Translations under genes and position numbers: made by a program
Assembly: GCF_025854275.1 (NCBI RefSeq)
Contig: NZ_CP107567.1
Coordinates: 2,728,001-2,792,000, forward strand
DNA length: 64,000 nucleotides
Source of the DNA: Streptomyces peucetius
GTDB lineage: Bacteria; Actinomycetota; Actinomycetes; Streptomycetales; Streptomycetaceae
Direction: 5' to 3'
The notes under the pieces: generated by a model
What the model was told of the DNA's origin: nothing
Seen by the model: the letters and a program-made list of their open reading frames with translations, nothing else
Databases searched by the model: none
In this document: positions 46,284 to 55,940 of the stretch, in pieces
How the letters are laid out: each line of letters opens with the position of its first letter
How positions within the stretch are numbered: position 1 is the first letter of the stretch

Positions 46284-47069
46284 TTACGCGGGCGTGAGCC
46301 CCGCCGCGTCCAGCAGGTACTCCGTCATCGGGTCGTAGAAGCGCGGGTCGGTGACGTGGTCGTCCAGGGGGACGGTCACCTGGAGCGTGCCCTCGGCCTC
46401 GCCGATGAACAGCGCCGGGTCGTTGCAGTCCGCGTATCCGATGGAGTCCAGCCCGCGCTGGCCCGCGCAGCCGGCCCAGCCGTGGTCGGCGACGACCAGG
46501 TCGGGAAGCGGCCTGTTCTCCCGCGCGAGGCCGTCGAGGATCGCGGCCATCGGCGCCGGTGAGTGGGTGTGCCACAGGGTCGCGCCGCGCTCCAGCATGG
46601 CGACGTCGGCGAACTGGAAGACCATGCCCTCGTCGGCGAACAGCCCGCCCGGGATCCGTACGATCTCGCATCCGGCCGCCCGCAGCGCCGCCGCGGTCTG
46701 CCGGTGCACGTCGAGCAGCCCGCCGGGGTGCCCGGTCGCGAAGAGCACGCGCTCCTTGGCGTCGGCCGCCTTGCGCAGCCGCGCGGCCATGCGCTCGAGC
46801 GCATCGACGGTGAGCTCGGGGTCGATGGTGTCCTGCCCCTGCCGGTGCCCCGGGTCGTCGCTCACGCCGCACCGCTCGGCCATGACCGCGAGCACGTCCT
46901 GCTCGTCGCTCCAGCGGTCACCGAGCTCCAGCCCGAGCCAGTAGTGCCGGTCGCCGTTGGCCAGCTTGCGGTAGTGGGAGAGGTTGTTGTCGCGTGGTGT
47001 GGCGACGTCTCCGGCGATACGTGAGCGGACGAGGTGGTCGACGAGAGCGGCACGGCTGGGTATCGGCAT
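46284..47069 (-). CDS. Conserved Streptomyces protein annotated as phosphatase
   Basis: 261 residues, MPIPSRAALVDHLVRSRIAGD. Conserved segments are NLSHYRKLANGDRHYWLGLELGD, LFATGHPGGLLDVH, WHTHSPAPMAAILDGL and VVADHGWAGCAGQRGLDSIGYADCND. Homologues are common in streptomycetes and are usually labelled phosphatase, but I do not see a classical phosphatase motif. His- and Asp-rich segments suggest a metal-dependent enzyme. Convergent with the small membrane-protein gene. Confidence 0.7.
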   Translation of the reverse strand: MPIPSRAALVDHLVRSRIAGDVATPRDNNLSHYRKLANGDRHYWLGLELGDRWSDEQDVLAVMAERCGVSDDPGHRQGQDTIDPELTVDALERMAARLRKAADAKERVLFATGHPGGLLDVHRQTAAALRAAGCEIVRIPGGLFADEGMVFQFADVAMLERGATLWHTHSPAPMAAILDGLARENRPLPDLVVADHGWAGCAGQRGLDSIGYADCNDPALFIGEAEGTLQVTVPLDDHVTDPRFYDPMTEYLLDAAGLTPA

Positions 47070-47290
47070 GGACCCATTGTGCCGTGGGGTGCGCGGAGGG
47101 TGTCGACCGTATTGCCCGCTGGGACGCGTGGGCCGCGGCCGCGGCGGTGGAGCGGAACGGAAGCCCCAGCCCCGTTTCCTGCCTCCCGACCGGCGGAGCG
47201 CGGCCTCGACGACCGCTCCGCCGGCACTCCCCAGTCCCCCGCCCGCCAGGCGGGCCGGAGGGGCCGGGGAGCCGGGCGCGACCGCGGTGC

Positions 47291-47893
47291 CTACCGGGTC
47301 GTCAGTGAAGCGAACGCGCCGTGTGCCAGGCGCCTGAGCAGGGCCTCCGTCGCGGCGCGGCCGAGGGGGCCGCCTCCGTCGGCCTGGAGGTGCGGGGTCG
47401 AGTTCAGCAGGCCGAAGACCGCGTGCACGGCCGCCCGCGCCTCGGACTCGGCGACGTCCGGGTGCAGCTCCCTGACCACGGTCACCCAGAGCTCCACGTA
47501 CTGGCGCTGGAGCCGGCGCACCCGCTTGCGGTCGCTGTCCCGGAGGCGGTCCAGCTCACGGTCGTGCAGGGTGATCAGGGGGCGGTCGTCGAGTGCGAAG
47601 TCGATATGGCCGTCGATGAGCGACGAGAGCAGGGCCTCGGCCCCGGCTCCAGCCTCCTCGACCCGCAGCCGCCCGCCGTCGAGGAGGCGCTCACTGATGC
47701 CGACCAGCAGCTCCGCCAGCATCGCGTCCTTGCCCGGGAAATGGCGGTACAGGCCAGGGCCGCTGATGCCGACCGCGGCTCCTATCTCGTCGACCCCCAC
47801 GCCGTGGAAGCCGCGCTCTGCGAAGAGGCGGGCGGCCTCCTTGAGGATCTGCTCGCGACGGGTCGGGGCCGCGGTCCTGGTGCTCATGAACAT
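47291..47893 (-). CDS. TetR-family repressor, probable regulator of the leucine-catabolism operon
   Basis: About 200 residues; starts at 47893 or 47887 (MSTRTAAPTRREQILKEAAR). TetR HTH at 12-58 (LFAERGFHGVGVDEIGAAVGISGPGLYRHF). The C-terminal domain matches the actinobacterial TetR type with SACE-like IITLHDRELDRL and RQYVELWVTVVRELHP features. It is divergent from the carboxylase operon. Two strong 16-bp operators lie in the 82 bp between them, which supports autoregulation and repression of the operon, probably released by an acyl-CoA. Confidence 0.88.
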   Translation of the reverse strand: MFMSTRTAAPTRREQILKEAARLFAERGFHGVGVDEIGAAVGISGPGLYRHFPGKDAMLAELLVGISERLLDGGRLRVEEAGAGAEALLSSLIDGHIDFALDDRPLITLHDRELDRLRDSDRKRVRRLQRQYVELWVTVVRELHPDVAESEARAAVHAVFGLLNSTPHLQADGGGPLGRAATEALLRRLAHGAFASLTTR

Positions 47894-47910
47894 TCATTCT
47901 AGACAAGGCG

Positions 47911-47955
47911 GTTAGCGGTCGTTAACCTGGACGCAACACGTTAACGCTCATTAAC
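47911..47955. promoter_or_regulatory. Two TetR operators between the repressor and the carboxylase operon
   Basis: GTTAGCGGTCGTTAAC at 47911-47926 and GTTAACGCTCATTAAC at 47940-47955, each a partial palindrome with GTTAA/TTAAC ends, matching each other at 13 of 16 positions. They lie between divergent starts at 47893 and 47976, where binding would block both promoters. Confidence 0.75.
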
Positions 47956-47975
47956 CGAGCAAGGGAGCTCGATCG

Positions 47976-49592
47976 ATGCAGCAGGCACCAGTGCTGACGA
48001 GCGCCGCGGACCCGGCGTCCGAGGCCTGGCAGGCCAATGAGGCGGCGCACCAGGAGCTGGCCGACGGCCTGCGCTCCCGCCTCGCGGCGGCGCGACTCGG
48101 CGGCGGCGACAAGGCACGGGCCCGGCACACGGCGCGCGGGAAGCTCCTGCCGAGGGACAGGGTGGACACCCTGCTCGACCCCGGCTCACCCTTCCTGGAG
48201 CTGGCACCCCTCGCGGCCGAGGGGATGTACGGGGGCCAGGCCCCGGCCGCCGGGGTCATCGCCGGAATCGGGCGGGTCAGCGGCCGAGAGGTCGTGGTCG
48301 TGGCGAACGACGCGACCGTCAAGGGCGGCACGTACTACCCGATGACGGTGAAGAAGCACCTGCGGGCGCAGGAGGTGGCGCTGGAGAACCGGCTGCCGTG
48401 CGTCTATCTGGTCGACTCGGGCGGCGCGTTCCTGCCGATGCAGGACGAGGTCTTCCCCGACCGCGACCACTTCGGGCGGATCTTCTACAACCAGGCCCGG
48501 ATGTCCGGCGCGGGCATCCCGCAGATCGCGGCGGTCCTCGGCTCGTGCACGGCGGGCGGGGCGTACGTCCCGGCGATGAGCGACGAGGCCGTGATCGTGC
48601 GCAACCAGGGCACGATCTTCCTCGGCGGCCCGCCGCTGGTGAAGGCCGCGACGGGCGAGGTCGTCACCGCGGAGGAGCTCGGCGGCGGCGAGGTCCACTC
48701 CCGCGTGTCGGGCGTCACGGACCACCTCGCGGAGGACGACGCGCACGCCCTCCGTATCGTGCGGAACATCGTCGCGACGCTCCCCGGGCGCGGACCGCTG
48801 CCCTGGACGGTCGAGCCCGCCGAGGAGCCCAAGGTCGACCCGGCCGGGCTGTACGGCGCGGTGCCCGTCGACTCCCGCACGCCGTACGACGTCCGGGAGG
48901 TCATCGCCCGGATCGCGGACGGCTCCCGCTTCCAGGAGTTCAAGTCCGAGTACGGGCAGACGCTGGTCACCGGCTTCGCCCGCATCCACGGCCACCCGGT
49001 CGGCATCGTCGCCAACAACGGCATCCTGTTCGCCGAGTCCGCCCAGAAGGGCGCGCACTTCATCGAGCTGTGCGACCAGCGCGGCATCCCGCTGCTCTTC
49101 CTGCAGAACATCTCGGGCTTCATGGTCGGCAAGGACTACGAGGCGGGCGGCATCGCCAAGCACGGCGCGAAGATGGTCACCGCGGTGGCCTGCACGCGTG
49201 TGCCCAAGCTGACGGTGGTCGTCGGCGGTTCGTACGGCGCGGGCAACTACTCGATGTGCGGCCGGGCGTACGGCCCCCGCTTCCTGTGGATGTGGCCCAA
49301 CGCCAAGATCTCGGTCATGGGCGGCGAGCAGGCGGCCTCCGTGCTGGCCACCGTCAAGCGGGACCAGCTGGAGGGCCGCGGCGAGCAGTGGTCCGCCGAG
49401 GAGGAGGAGTCCTTCAAGGACCCGATCCGCGCCCAGTACGAACAGCAGGGCAACGCCTACTACGCGACGGCCCGCCTGTGGGACGACGGCGTGATCGACC
49501 CAATGGAGACCCGGCAGGTGCTGGGGCTCGCTCTGACCGCGTGTGCCAACGCCCCGTTGGGGGACGCCGGCTTCGGCGTCTTCCGGATGTGA
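47976..49592 (+). CDS. accD1: Acyl-CoA carboxylase beta (carboxyltransferase) subunit, methylcrotonyl-CoA type
   Basis: 538 residues; the ATG at 47976 has AAGGGAG eight bases upstream. Crotonase-like carboxyltransferase with two conserved oxyanion regions ([14 protein letters not shown] and [21 protein letters not shown]) and [17 protein letters not shown], characteristic of MccB/LiuB. Together with the biotin-carrying subunit just downstream it carboxylates 3-methylcrotonyl-CoA in leucine breakdown. The HMG-CoA lyase and acyl-CoA dehydrogenase downstream complete the pathway. In S. coelicolor the corresponding gene is called accD1. Confidence 0.92.
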   Translation: MQQAPVLTSAADPASEAWQANEAAHQELADGLRSRLAAARLGGGDKARARHTARGKLLPRDRVDTLLDPGSPFLELAPLAAEGMYGGQAPAAGVIAGIGRVSGREVVVVANDATVKGGTYYPMTVKKHLRAQEVALENRLPCVYLVDSGGAFLPMQDEVFPDRDHFGRIFYNQARMSGAGIPQIAAVLGSCTAGGAYVPAMSDEAVIVRNQGTIFLGGPPLVKAATGEVVTAEELGGGEVHSRVSGVTDHLAEDDAHALRIVRNIVATLPGRGPLPWTVEPAEEPKVDPAGLYGAVPVDSRTPYDVREVIARIADGSRFQEFKSEYGQTLVTGFARIHGHPVGIVANNGILFAESAQKGAHFIELCDQRGIPLLFLQNISGFMVGKDYEAGGIAKHGAKMVTAVACTRVPKLTVVVGGSYGAGNYSMCGRAYGPRFLWMWPNAKISVMGGEQAASVLATVKRDQLEGRGEQWSAEEEESFKDPIRAQYEQQGNAYYATARLWDDGVIDPMETRQVLGLALTACANAPLGDAGFGVFRM

Positions 49593-49606
49593 GGGACCTC
49601 AAGACG

Positions 49607-51619
49607 ATGACGATGTTCGACACCGTTCTGGTGGCCAACAGGGGCGAGATCGCCGTACGGGTCATCCGCACCCTGCGGTCGCTCGGCGTCCGCTCCGTGG
49701 CCGTCTTCAGCGACGCGGACGCCGACGCCCGCCATGTGCGCGAGGCGGACACGGCCGTCCGTATCGGCCCGGCACCGGCCGCCGAGAGCTATCTCTCGAT
49801 CGACCGGCTGCTGGACGCCGCGACCCGCACCGGCGCCCAGGCCGTCCACCCGGGCTACGGCTTCCTCGCGGAGAACGCGGGCTTCGCGCAGACCTGCACG
49901 GAGGCCGGCCTGGTCTTCATCGGCCCGCCCGCCTCCGCGATCTCCCTCATGGGCGACAAGATCCGCGCCAAGGAGACCGTCAAGGCTGCCGGTGTGCCGG
50001 TCGTGCCGGGCTCCTCCGGCAGCGGTCTGAGCGACGACGAACTGGCCGCCGCGGCCCGGGAGATCGGTATGCCGGTGCTGCTCAAGCCCTCGGCGGGCGG
50101 CGGCGGCAAGGGCATGCGTCTCACCCGTGTCGAGTCCGCGCTGATGGACGAGATCGCGGCCGCCCGCCGCGAGGCCCGCGCGTCCTTCGGCGACGACACG
50201 CTGCTGGTCGAGCGCTGGATCGACCGCCCCCGGCACATCGAGATCCAGGTGCTGGCCGACGGCCACGGCAATGTGGTCCACCTCGGCGAGCGCGAGTGCT
50301 CGCTCCAGCGCCGCCACCAGAAGATCATCGAGGAGGCGCCGTCCGTCCTGCTCGACGAGGCGACGCGCGCCGCGATGGGCGAGGCGGCCGTGCAGGCGGC
50401 CCGCTCCTGCGGCTACCGGGGCGCGGGCACGGTGGAGTTCATCGTTCCGGGCACCGACCCCTCGCAGTACTACTTCATGGAGATGAACACCCGTCTCCAG
50501 GTCGAGCACCCGGTGACCGAGCTCGTCACGGGCCTCGACCTGGTGGAGTGGCAGCTGCGGGTCGCGGCCGGTGAGCCGCTGGCCTTCACCCAGGACGACA
50601 TCACCCTCACGGGGCACGCGGTCGAGGCCCGTGTCTGCGCCGAGGACCCCTCCCGCGGTTTCCTGCCCTCGGGCGGTACGGTGCTGCGGCTCCAGGAGCC
50701 GCAGGGCGACGGCGTGCGCACCGACTCCGGTCTCACCGAGGGCTCGGAGGTCGGCAGCCTGTACGACCCGATGCTCTCGAAGGTCATCGCGTACGGTCCC
50801 GACCGCCCGACCGCCCTGCGCAAACTGCGCGCCGCCCTCGCGGGCACGGTCACGCTCGGCGTCCCGACGAACGCCGGCTTCCTGCGCCGTCTGCTTGCCC
50901 ATCCGGCCGTGGTGTCCGGCGAGATGGACACCGGCCTGGTGGAGCGAGAGGCCGACACCCTCGTGCCGGACGGCGTCCCGGAGGAGGTGTACGAGGCGGC
51001 GGCCGCGGTCCGGGCCCAGGCCCTCGCGCCCGGCGCGGACGGCTGGACCGACCCGTTCTCGGTGCCCAGCGGCTGGCGGATGGGCGGACAGCCGGCACCG
51101 CTCGCCTTCCCGTTGCGCGTGCCGGGAGCCGAACCCGTCATCCACTCCGTCGGCCGGCAGGCGGCTCCTCGCGTCGAGGAGCACACGGTCCTGGTGGAGA
51201 TGCACGGCGTCACCCACGCCTTCCACCGCGCGGGTGACTGGCTCGGCCGGGACGGCGACTCCTGGCACGTGATGGACCACGACCCGGTCGAGGCGTCGCT
51301 CAGCGGGGCCGCGCGCTCCGGCGTGGACACCCTGGCCGCTCCGATGCCCGGCACTGTCACGGTCGTCAAGGTCGCCGTCGGCGACGTGGTGGCGGCCGGG
51401 CAGAGTCTGCTCGTGGTCGAGGCGATGAAGATGGAGCACGTCATCTCCGCACCGCACGCCGGGACGGTCACCGAGCTCGACGTCACCGCCGGCTCGACCG
51501 TCGCCATGGATCAGGTGCTCGCCGTGGTCGCCCCCGACGAGACCGGAGGGCCCGGCGAAACCGGTGCGACCGGCACGGCCGGCACTCCCGGCGGGACCGA
51601 CGAGGAGGCCCGGGGATGA
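49607..51619 (+). CDS. accA1: Acyl-CoA carboxylase alpha (biotin carboxylase and carrier) subunit
   Basis: 670 residues from [21 protein letters not shown]. Biotin carboxylase N-domain, ATP-grasp with [10 protein letters not shown] and the [13 protein letters not shown] signature, and a C-terminal biotinyl domain with the biotinylated Lys in [11 protein letters not shown] near residue 610. It transfers carboxybiotin to the beta subunit encoded 14 bases upstream. The stop overlaps the HMG-CoA lyase start (ATGA), so the operon is tightly coupled. The C-terminal Gly/Thr-rich tail after the biotinyl domain is unusual but short. Confidence 0.93.
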   Translation: MTMFDTVLVANRGEIAVRVIRTLRSLGVRSVAVFSDADADARHVREADTAVRIGPAPAAESYLSIDRLLDAATRTGAQAVHPGYGFLAENAGFAQTCTEAGLVFIGPPASAISLMGDKIRAKETVKAAGVPVVPGSSGSGLSDDELAAAAREIGMPVLLKPSAGGGGKGMRLTRVESALMDEIAAARREARASFGDDTLLVERWIDRPRHIEIQVLADGHGNVVHLGERECSLQRRHQKIIEEAPSVLLDEATRAAMGEAAVQAARSCGYRGAGTVEFIVPGTDPSQYYFMEMNTRLQVEHPVTELVTGLDLVEWQLRVAAGEPLAFTQDDITLTGHAVEARVCAEDPSRGFLPSGGTVLRLQEPQGDGVRTDSGLTEGSEVGSLYDPMLSKVIAYGPDRPTALRKLRAALAGTVTLGVPTNAGFLRRLLAHPAVVSGEMDTGLVEREADTLVPDGVPEEVYEAAAAVRAQALAPGADGWTDPFSVPSGWRMGGQPAPLAFPLRVPGAEPVIHSVGRQAAPRVEEHTVLVEMHGVTHAFHRAGDWLGRDGDSWHVMDHDPVEASLSGAARSGVDTLAAPMPGTVTVVKVAVGDVVAAGQSLLVVEAMKMEHVISAPHAGTVTELDVTAGSTVAMDQVLAVVAPDETGGPGETGATGTAGTPGGTDEEARG

Positions 51620-52560
51620 CCGGCACGGAAGAACTGCCCATGGCCGTCCGCGCCGCGGGCCTGCCCGCCCGTGTGCGCATCCACGAGGTCGGCCCCCGCG
51701 ACGGCCTGCAGAACGAGAAGTCGACGGTGCCCACCGAGGTCAAGGCCGATTTCATCCGGCGCCTCGCCGGCGCCGGGCTGACCACCGTCGAGGCGACCAG
51801 CTTCGTCCACCCCAAGTGGGTGCCGCAGCTGGCCGACGCCGAGAAGCTGTTCCCTCTCGTCAGCGGCCTGGCCGGCGTACGGCTGCCCGTCCTGGTCCCC
51901 AACGACCGGGGTCTGGACCGGGCGCTGGGCCTCGGTGCCCGCGAGGTGGCCGTGTTCGCCAGCGCCACGGAGTCGTTCGCCAGGGCCAACCTCAACCGCA
52001 CGGTCGACGAGGCGCTCGCCATGTTCGAGCCGGTGGTGACCCGGGCCGTCGAACACGGCCTGCGGGTGCGCGGCTACCTCAGCATGTGCTTCGGCGACCC
52101 GTGGGAGGGGCCGGTCCCCGTCGAGCAGGTGGTCCGGGTGACCCGGCGCCTCGCCGACCTCGGGTGCGACGAACTGAGTCTGGGCGACACGATCGGCGTC
52201 GCCACCCCCGGCCATGTGGCCGCCCTGCTCACCGCACTGAACGAGGCCGGGGTGCCGAGCGACCGGCTCGCCGTGCACTTCCACGACACCTACGGCCAGG
52301 CCCTCGCCAACACGCTCGCCGCGCTCCAGCACGGCGTGAGTGTCGTCGACGCCTCGGCGGGCGGCCTCGGCGGCTGCCCGTACGCGAAGAGCGCGACCGG
52401 AAACCTGGCCACCGAGGACCTCGTGTGGATGCTTCACGGCCTCGGCGTCGAAACCGGGGTCGATCTCGGCCGGCTCACCGCCACAAGCGTGTGGATGGCC
52501 GAACAACTGGGCCGCCCCAGCCCCTCCCGTACCGTCCGTGCCCTCTCCCACAAGGAGTGA
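51616..52560 (+). CDS. Hydroxymethylglutaryl-CoA lyase
   Basis: 314 residues, DRE-TIM/HMGL-like barrel. Starts [19 protein letters not shown] (metal-binding RD near residue 23), contains [18 protein letters not shown], and the signature [20 protein letters not shown] with the catalytic Cys. Cleaves HMG-CoA to acetyl-CoA and acetoacetate, the last step of leucine breakdown. Overlaps the accA1 stop by four bases; the dehydrogenase follows six bases later. Confidence 0.93.
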   Translation: MTGTEELPMAVRAAGLPARVRIHEVGPRDGLQNEKSTVPTEVKADFIRRLAGAGLTTVEATSFVHPKWVPQLADAEKLFPLVSGLAGVRLPVLVPNDRGLDRALGLGAREVAVFASATESFARANLNRTVDEALAMFEPVVTRAVEHGLRVRGYLSMCFGDPWEGPVPVEQVVRVTRRLADLGCDELSLGDTIGVATPGHVAALLTALNEAGVPSDRLAVHFHDTYGQALANTLAALQHGVSVVDASAGGLGGCPYAKSATGNLATEDLVWMLHGLGVETGVDLGRLTATSVWMAEQLGRPSPSRTVRALSHKE

Positions 52561-52566
52561 CTCCTG

Positions 52567-53727
52567 ATGTCCCTTGACCACCGGCTCTCCGCCGAACACG
52601 AGGAACTCCGCCGTACGGTCGAGCAGTTCGCGCACGACGTGGTCGCCCCGAAGATCGGCGACTTTTACGAGCGGCACGAGTTCCCTTACGAGATCGTCCG
52701 CGAGATGGGCAGGATGGGTCTGTTCGGCCTGCCGTTCCCCGAGGAGTACGGCGGCATGGGCGGCGACTACCTCGCCCTCGGCATCGCCCTGGAGGAACTG
52801 GCCCGGGTCGACTCGTCCGTGGCCATCACCCTGGAGGCGGGCGTCTCGCTCGGCGCGATGCCGATCCATCTGTTCGGCACCGAGGAGCAGAAGCAGCAGT
52901 GGCTGCCCCGGCTCTGCTCGGGCGAGCTCCTCGGCGCCTTCGGCCTGACCGAGCCCGACTGCGGCTCCGACGCGGGCGGCACGAAGACGACCGCCGTGCG
53001 GGACGGCGACGAGTGGGTCATCAACGGCTCCAAGTGCTTCATCACCAACTCGGGCACCGACATCACCGGTCTGGTGACGGTCACCGCGGTCACGGGCCGC
53101 AAGGCGGACGGACGGCCGGAGATCTCCGCCATCATCGTCCCCTCGGGCACGCCGGGTTTCACGGTCGCCGCCCCCTACTCCAAGGTCGGGTGGAACGCCT
53201 CCGACACGCGTGAGCTGTCGTTCGCCGACGTCCGCGTCCCGGCCGCCAACCTGCTGGGCGAGGAGGGCCGGGGGTACGCGCAGTTCCTGCGGATCCTGGA
53301 CGAGGGCCGCATCGCCATATCGGCGCTGGCGACGGGTCTGGCACAGGGCTGTGTGGACGAGTCCGTGAAGTACGCCGGGGAGCGGCATGCGTTCGGCAGG
53401 CCGATCGGGGCGAACCAGGCGATCCAGTTCAAGATCGCGGACATGGAGATGAAGGCGCACATGGCGCGCGTCGGCTGGCGTGACGCGGCGTCGCGGCTGG
53501 TGCGTGGCGAGCCGTTCAAGAAGGAGGCGGCCGTCGCCAAGCTGTACTCGTCGACCGTCGCGGTGGACAACGCCCGTGAAGCGACCCAGATCCACGGCGG
53601 CTACGGCTTCATGAACGAGTACCCGGTGGCCCGCATGTGGCGCGACTCCAAGATCCTGGAGATCGGCGAGGGCACGAGCGAGGTCCAGCGGATGCTGATC
53701 GCACGGGAGTTGGGACTCACCGGCTGA
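52567..53727 (+). CDS. acdH: Acyl-CoA dehydrogenase, probable isovaleryl-CoA dehydrogenase
   Basis: 386 residues. Signatures LGAFGLTEPDCGSDAGGTKT and, near the end, IHGGYGFMNEYPVARMWRDSKI with EIGEGTSEVQRMLIARELGL. Full length. As last gene of the carboxylase/lyase operon it should convert isovaleryl-CoA to 3-methylcrotonyl-CoA (LiuA role), the substrate of AccD1/AccA1. The corresponding S. coelicolor gene acdH was shown to act on branched-chain acyl-CoAs (from memory). Confidence 0.9.
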   Translation: MSLDHRLSAEHEELRRTVEQFAHDVVAPKIGDFYERHEFPYEIVREMGRMGLFGLPFPEEYGGMGGDYLALGIALEELARVDSSVAITLEAGVSLGAMPIHLFGTEEQKQQWLPRLCSGELLGAFGLTEPDCGSDAGGTKTTAVRDGDEWVINGSKCFITNSGTDITGLVTVTAVTGRKADGRPEISAIIVPSGTPGFTVAAPYSKVGWNASDTRELSFADVRVPAANLLGEEGRGYAQFLRILDEGRIAISALATGLAQGCVDESVKYAGERHAFGRPIGANQAIQFKIADMEMKAHMARVGWRDAASRLVRGEPFKKEAAVAKLYSSTVAVDNAREATQIHGGYGFMNEYPVARMWRDSKILEIGEGTSEVQRMLIARELGLTG

Positions 53728-53739
53728 TCAGGCACCGAG

Positions 53740-53775
53740 CGGCGCGCGGCATCCCGGCACGGGGGCCGCGCGCCG
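53740..53775 (+). terminator. Terminator after the leucine-catabolism operon
   Basis: An 11-bp perfect stem, CGGCGCGCGGC (53740-53750) with 53765-53775, and a 14-base loop, 13 bp after the acdH stop. No T-tract. Confidence 0.7.
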
Positions 53776-53836
53776 TCGCGTGCGCGGGGTGACGCGGCGT
53801 CCGGCCGTTCGACCGGCACCCCCTCTGGACACCTTA

Positions 53837-53855
53837 TGAGGTTAGGCTAACCTAC
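53837..53855. promoter_or_regulatory. DmdR1/DtxR-type iron box upstream of desE
   Basis: TGAGGTTAGGCTAACCTAC matches the Streptomyces iron-box consensus TTAGGTTAGGCTAACCTAA at 17 of 19 positions. It lies 50 bp before the desE start, where Fe-loaded DmdR1 represses the des genes in S. coelicolor. Predicts induction under iron starvation. Confidence 0.9.
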
Positions 53856-53886
53856 CTTCAACCTGCCAGTGGCCTATGCGGCACGC

Positions 53887-54939
53887 ATGAAAGCGGACAC
53901 CACCATGCCCAACGCCCGAGCATCTCACCTCACCCGACGCGGCCTGCTCTCCGCAGGCGGCGCCCTCGGGCTCGGCGTGGCACTCGCCGCGTGCGGCCAG
54001 GAGAGCAAGGACGACACCAGGGGCACCTCCGGCAAGGCGGCTCCCAAGTCCGGCCCCTGGTCCTTCAAGGACGACCGCGGTCTGACGGCCGAGGCGAAGT
54101 CCACCCCGAAGAACATCGTCGCCTTCACCGGCACCGCCGCCGCGCTGTTCGACTACGGCATCCAGGTCACCGGCGTGTTCGGCCCGACCAGAACCGCCGA
54201 CGGCAAGGCCGACGTCCAGGCCGGCGACATGGACGTCACCGAGCTCGAGATCCTGGGCAACGTCTGGGGCGAGTTCAGCATCGAGAAGTACGCGGCGCTC
54301 GCGCCGGAGCTGCTGGTGACGGACATGTGGGAGAAGGACGCCCTCTGGTACGTGCCGGACCAGTCCAGGGACAAGATCCTGAAGCTGGCCCCGAGCGTCG
54401 CCCTGTGGGCCGCCCGGATCAACATGCCGGGCGCTCTCCAGCGCCGGGCGGACCTCGCCGAGTCCCTGGGCGCCGACATGAAGGCCAAGAAGGTCACGGA
54501 CGCCAAGGCGCGGTTCGAGAAGGCCGCGGAGCGGCTGCGCCAGGTGGCCAAGACCAAGCCGAACCTGAAGGTCCTCATCGGCTCCGGCAGCCAGGACCTC
54601 TTCTACGTCTCCGTCCCGAAGATGTCGGCGGACACGCTGTACTTCCAGGAACTCGGCGTGAAGTTCGTCGAGCCCGAGCCGAACGCCCAGGGCTTCTTCG
54701 AGGAGCTCAGCTGGGAGAACGCCGCCAAGTACGATGCGGACGTCATCATCCTCGACAACCGCACCGGCACCCTCCAGCCCGACACCCTCAAGGCCAAGCC
54801 CACGTGGGCCCAACTGCCCGCCGTGAAGGCCGGCCAGGTCGTCCCGCGCGTCACCGAGCCGATCTACTCGTACGGCAAGTGCGCGCCGATCCTCGAGGAC
54901 CTCGCCAAGGCCCTCGAGAGCGCGAAGAAGGTCTCCTGA
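53887..54939 (+). CDS. desE: Ferric-siderophore (ferrioxamine) binding lipoprotein
   Basis: About 350 residues from MKADTTMPNARASHLTRRG; starts at 53869 and 53905 are alternatives. Tat-type lipoprotein signal: LTRRGLLSAGGALGLGVALAAC, with Cys as lipid site. Class III periplasmic-binding fold with one long connecting helix. In S. coelicolor the gene at this place (desE) encodes the ferrioxamine receptor for the import ABC transporter. The iron box just upstream supports iron control. Followed 3 bp later by a siderophore-interacting protein gene with a frameshift. The desABCD biosynthesis genes that should follow are absent. Confidence 0.9.
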   Translation: MKADTTMPNARASHLTRRGLLSAGGALGLGVALAACGQESKDDTRGTSGKAAPKSGPWSFKDDRGLTAEAKSTPKNIVAFTGTAAALFDYGIQVTGVFGPTRTADGKADVQAGDMDVTELEILGNVWGEFSIEKYAALAPELLVTDMWEKDALWYVPDQSRDKILKLAPSVALWAARINMPGALQRRADLAESLGADMKAKKVTDAKARFEKAAERLRQVAKTKPNLKVLIGSGSQDLFYVSVPKMSADTLYFQELGVKFVEPEPNAQGFFEELSWENAAKYDADVIILDNRTGTLQPDTLKAKPTWAQLPAVKAGQVVPRVTEPIYSYGKCAPILEDLAKALESAKKVS

Positions 54940-54942
54940 ACG

Positions 54943-55805
54943 ATGACGACCGCGGCCGAGCTCGCCCCGTTCCGCTTCTTCGGCCTCCAGGTGGCGCGGA
55001 CGAGGCGGCTCGGCCCGTCGCTCGTCCGGGTCACCTTCACCGCCACAGCCACCGAGGACGGCGACGGCCTGCGGGACTTCACGGCCGGCGGCCGCGACCA
55101 GTCTCTCTCCCTGTTCCTGCCGCACCCGGGCCAGGACGCGCCCGTCGTCCCCGTCGACGCGGGTGATCTCCACGCGGTGCTCGGCGCCCACCGGGCGCTC
55201 CCCGAGGACGAGCGGGCGGTGATGCGCTCGTACACGGTGCGCGAACACCGCGCCGACGCGGGCGAGGTGGACATCGACTTCGCCTCCACGACGACGGCGG
55301 CCCGGCCTGCCGCTGGGCGCTGTCCGCGGAGCCGGGGCACCGCGTGACGGTGCTCGGACCGGCCGTCGCCGACAACACCGGCGTGCGCTGCCGCCCGCCC
55401 GAGGACACCGACTGGGTGCTGATCTGGTCGGACGAGACGGCACTGCCCGCCGCGGCGGCGATCCTGGAGTGGCTGCCGGCCGGCCGGAAGGCCAGGGTCT
55501 GGATCGAGGTGCCGCACGCCGGTGACCGGCTGCCGCTGAAGACCGACGCGGACGCCGACGTCACCTGGCTCGTCCGCGAGGAGAACGCTCCGCCGGCCGT
55601 GGAAGCCGTCGCCGCCGCCGAACTGCCCGGGGGCGTCCCGTACGCGTGGATCGCTGGGGAGTCGGGGAGCGTCAAGGCGCTGCGGCGCCATCTGGTGAAC
55701 GACCGCGGGTTCGACCGCCGGCGGGTCACGTTCGTCGGCTACTGGAAGCGCGGCCTGAGCGAGGACGGCCTGCGCGAGGCGCCGCCGGAGGAGACCGAGC
55801 AGTAG
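54943..55805 (+). pseudogene. desF: Siderophore-interacting protein (ferric-siderophore reductase), frameshifted
   Basis: From ATG 54943: FRFFGLQVARTRRLGPSLVR, FTAGGRDQSLSLFLPHPG, RSYTVREHRADAGEVDIDFA, i.e. the FAD-binding half. At about 55281-55288 (CGCCTCCA) the frame shifts. Adding one C restores FALHDDGGPACRWALSAEPG, then VTVLGPAVADN and the NAD(P)H half ending FVGYWKRGLSEDG, to TAG at 55803-55805. The restored protein has 287 residues, normal for this family. Either a real one-base deletion or an assembly error. It would release iron from imported ferrioxamine. Confidence 0.8.
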
Positions 55806-55891
55806 TACGTCCGCCCGAACCGCCCCGGCCGGCGGGTGGTTGCGATCAGCACCGTGCGGCACCCGATCGCGCGGCTCGCCGCCCGGAACGG

Positions 55892-55932
55892 CCGGTGCCC
55901 GGCGGGATACGGTCCCTCCCGCCGGGCACCGG
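55892..55932. terminator. Strong bidirectional terminator between desF and the GH20 gene
   Basis: A perfect 16-bp stem, CCGGTGCCCGGCGGGA (55892-55907) with 55917-55932, and a 9-base loop. It lies between convergent gene ends. In this 135-bp gap no trace of desA was recognised. Confidence 0.85.
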
Positions 55933-55940
55933 TTCCTGGG

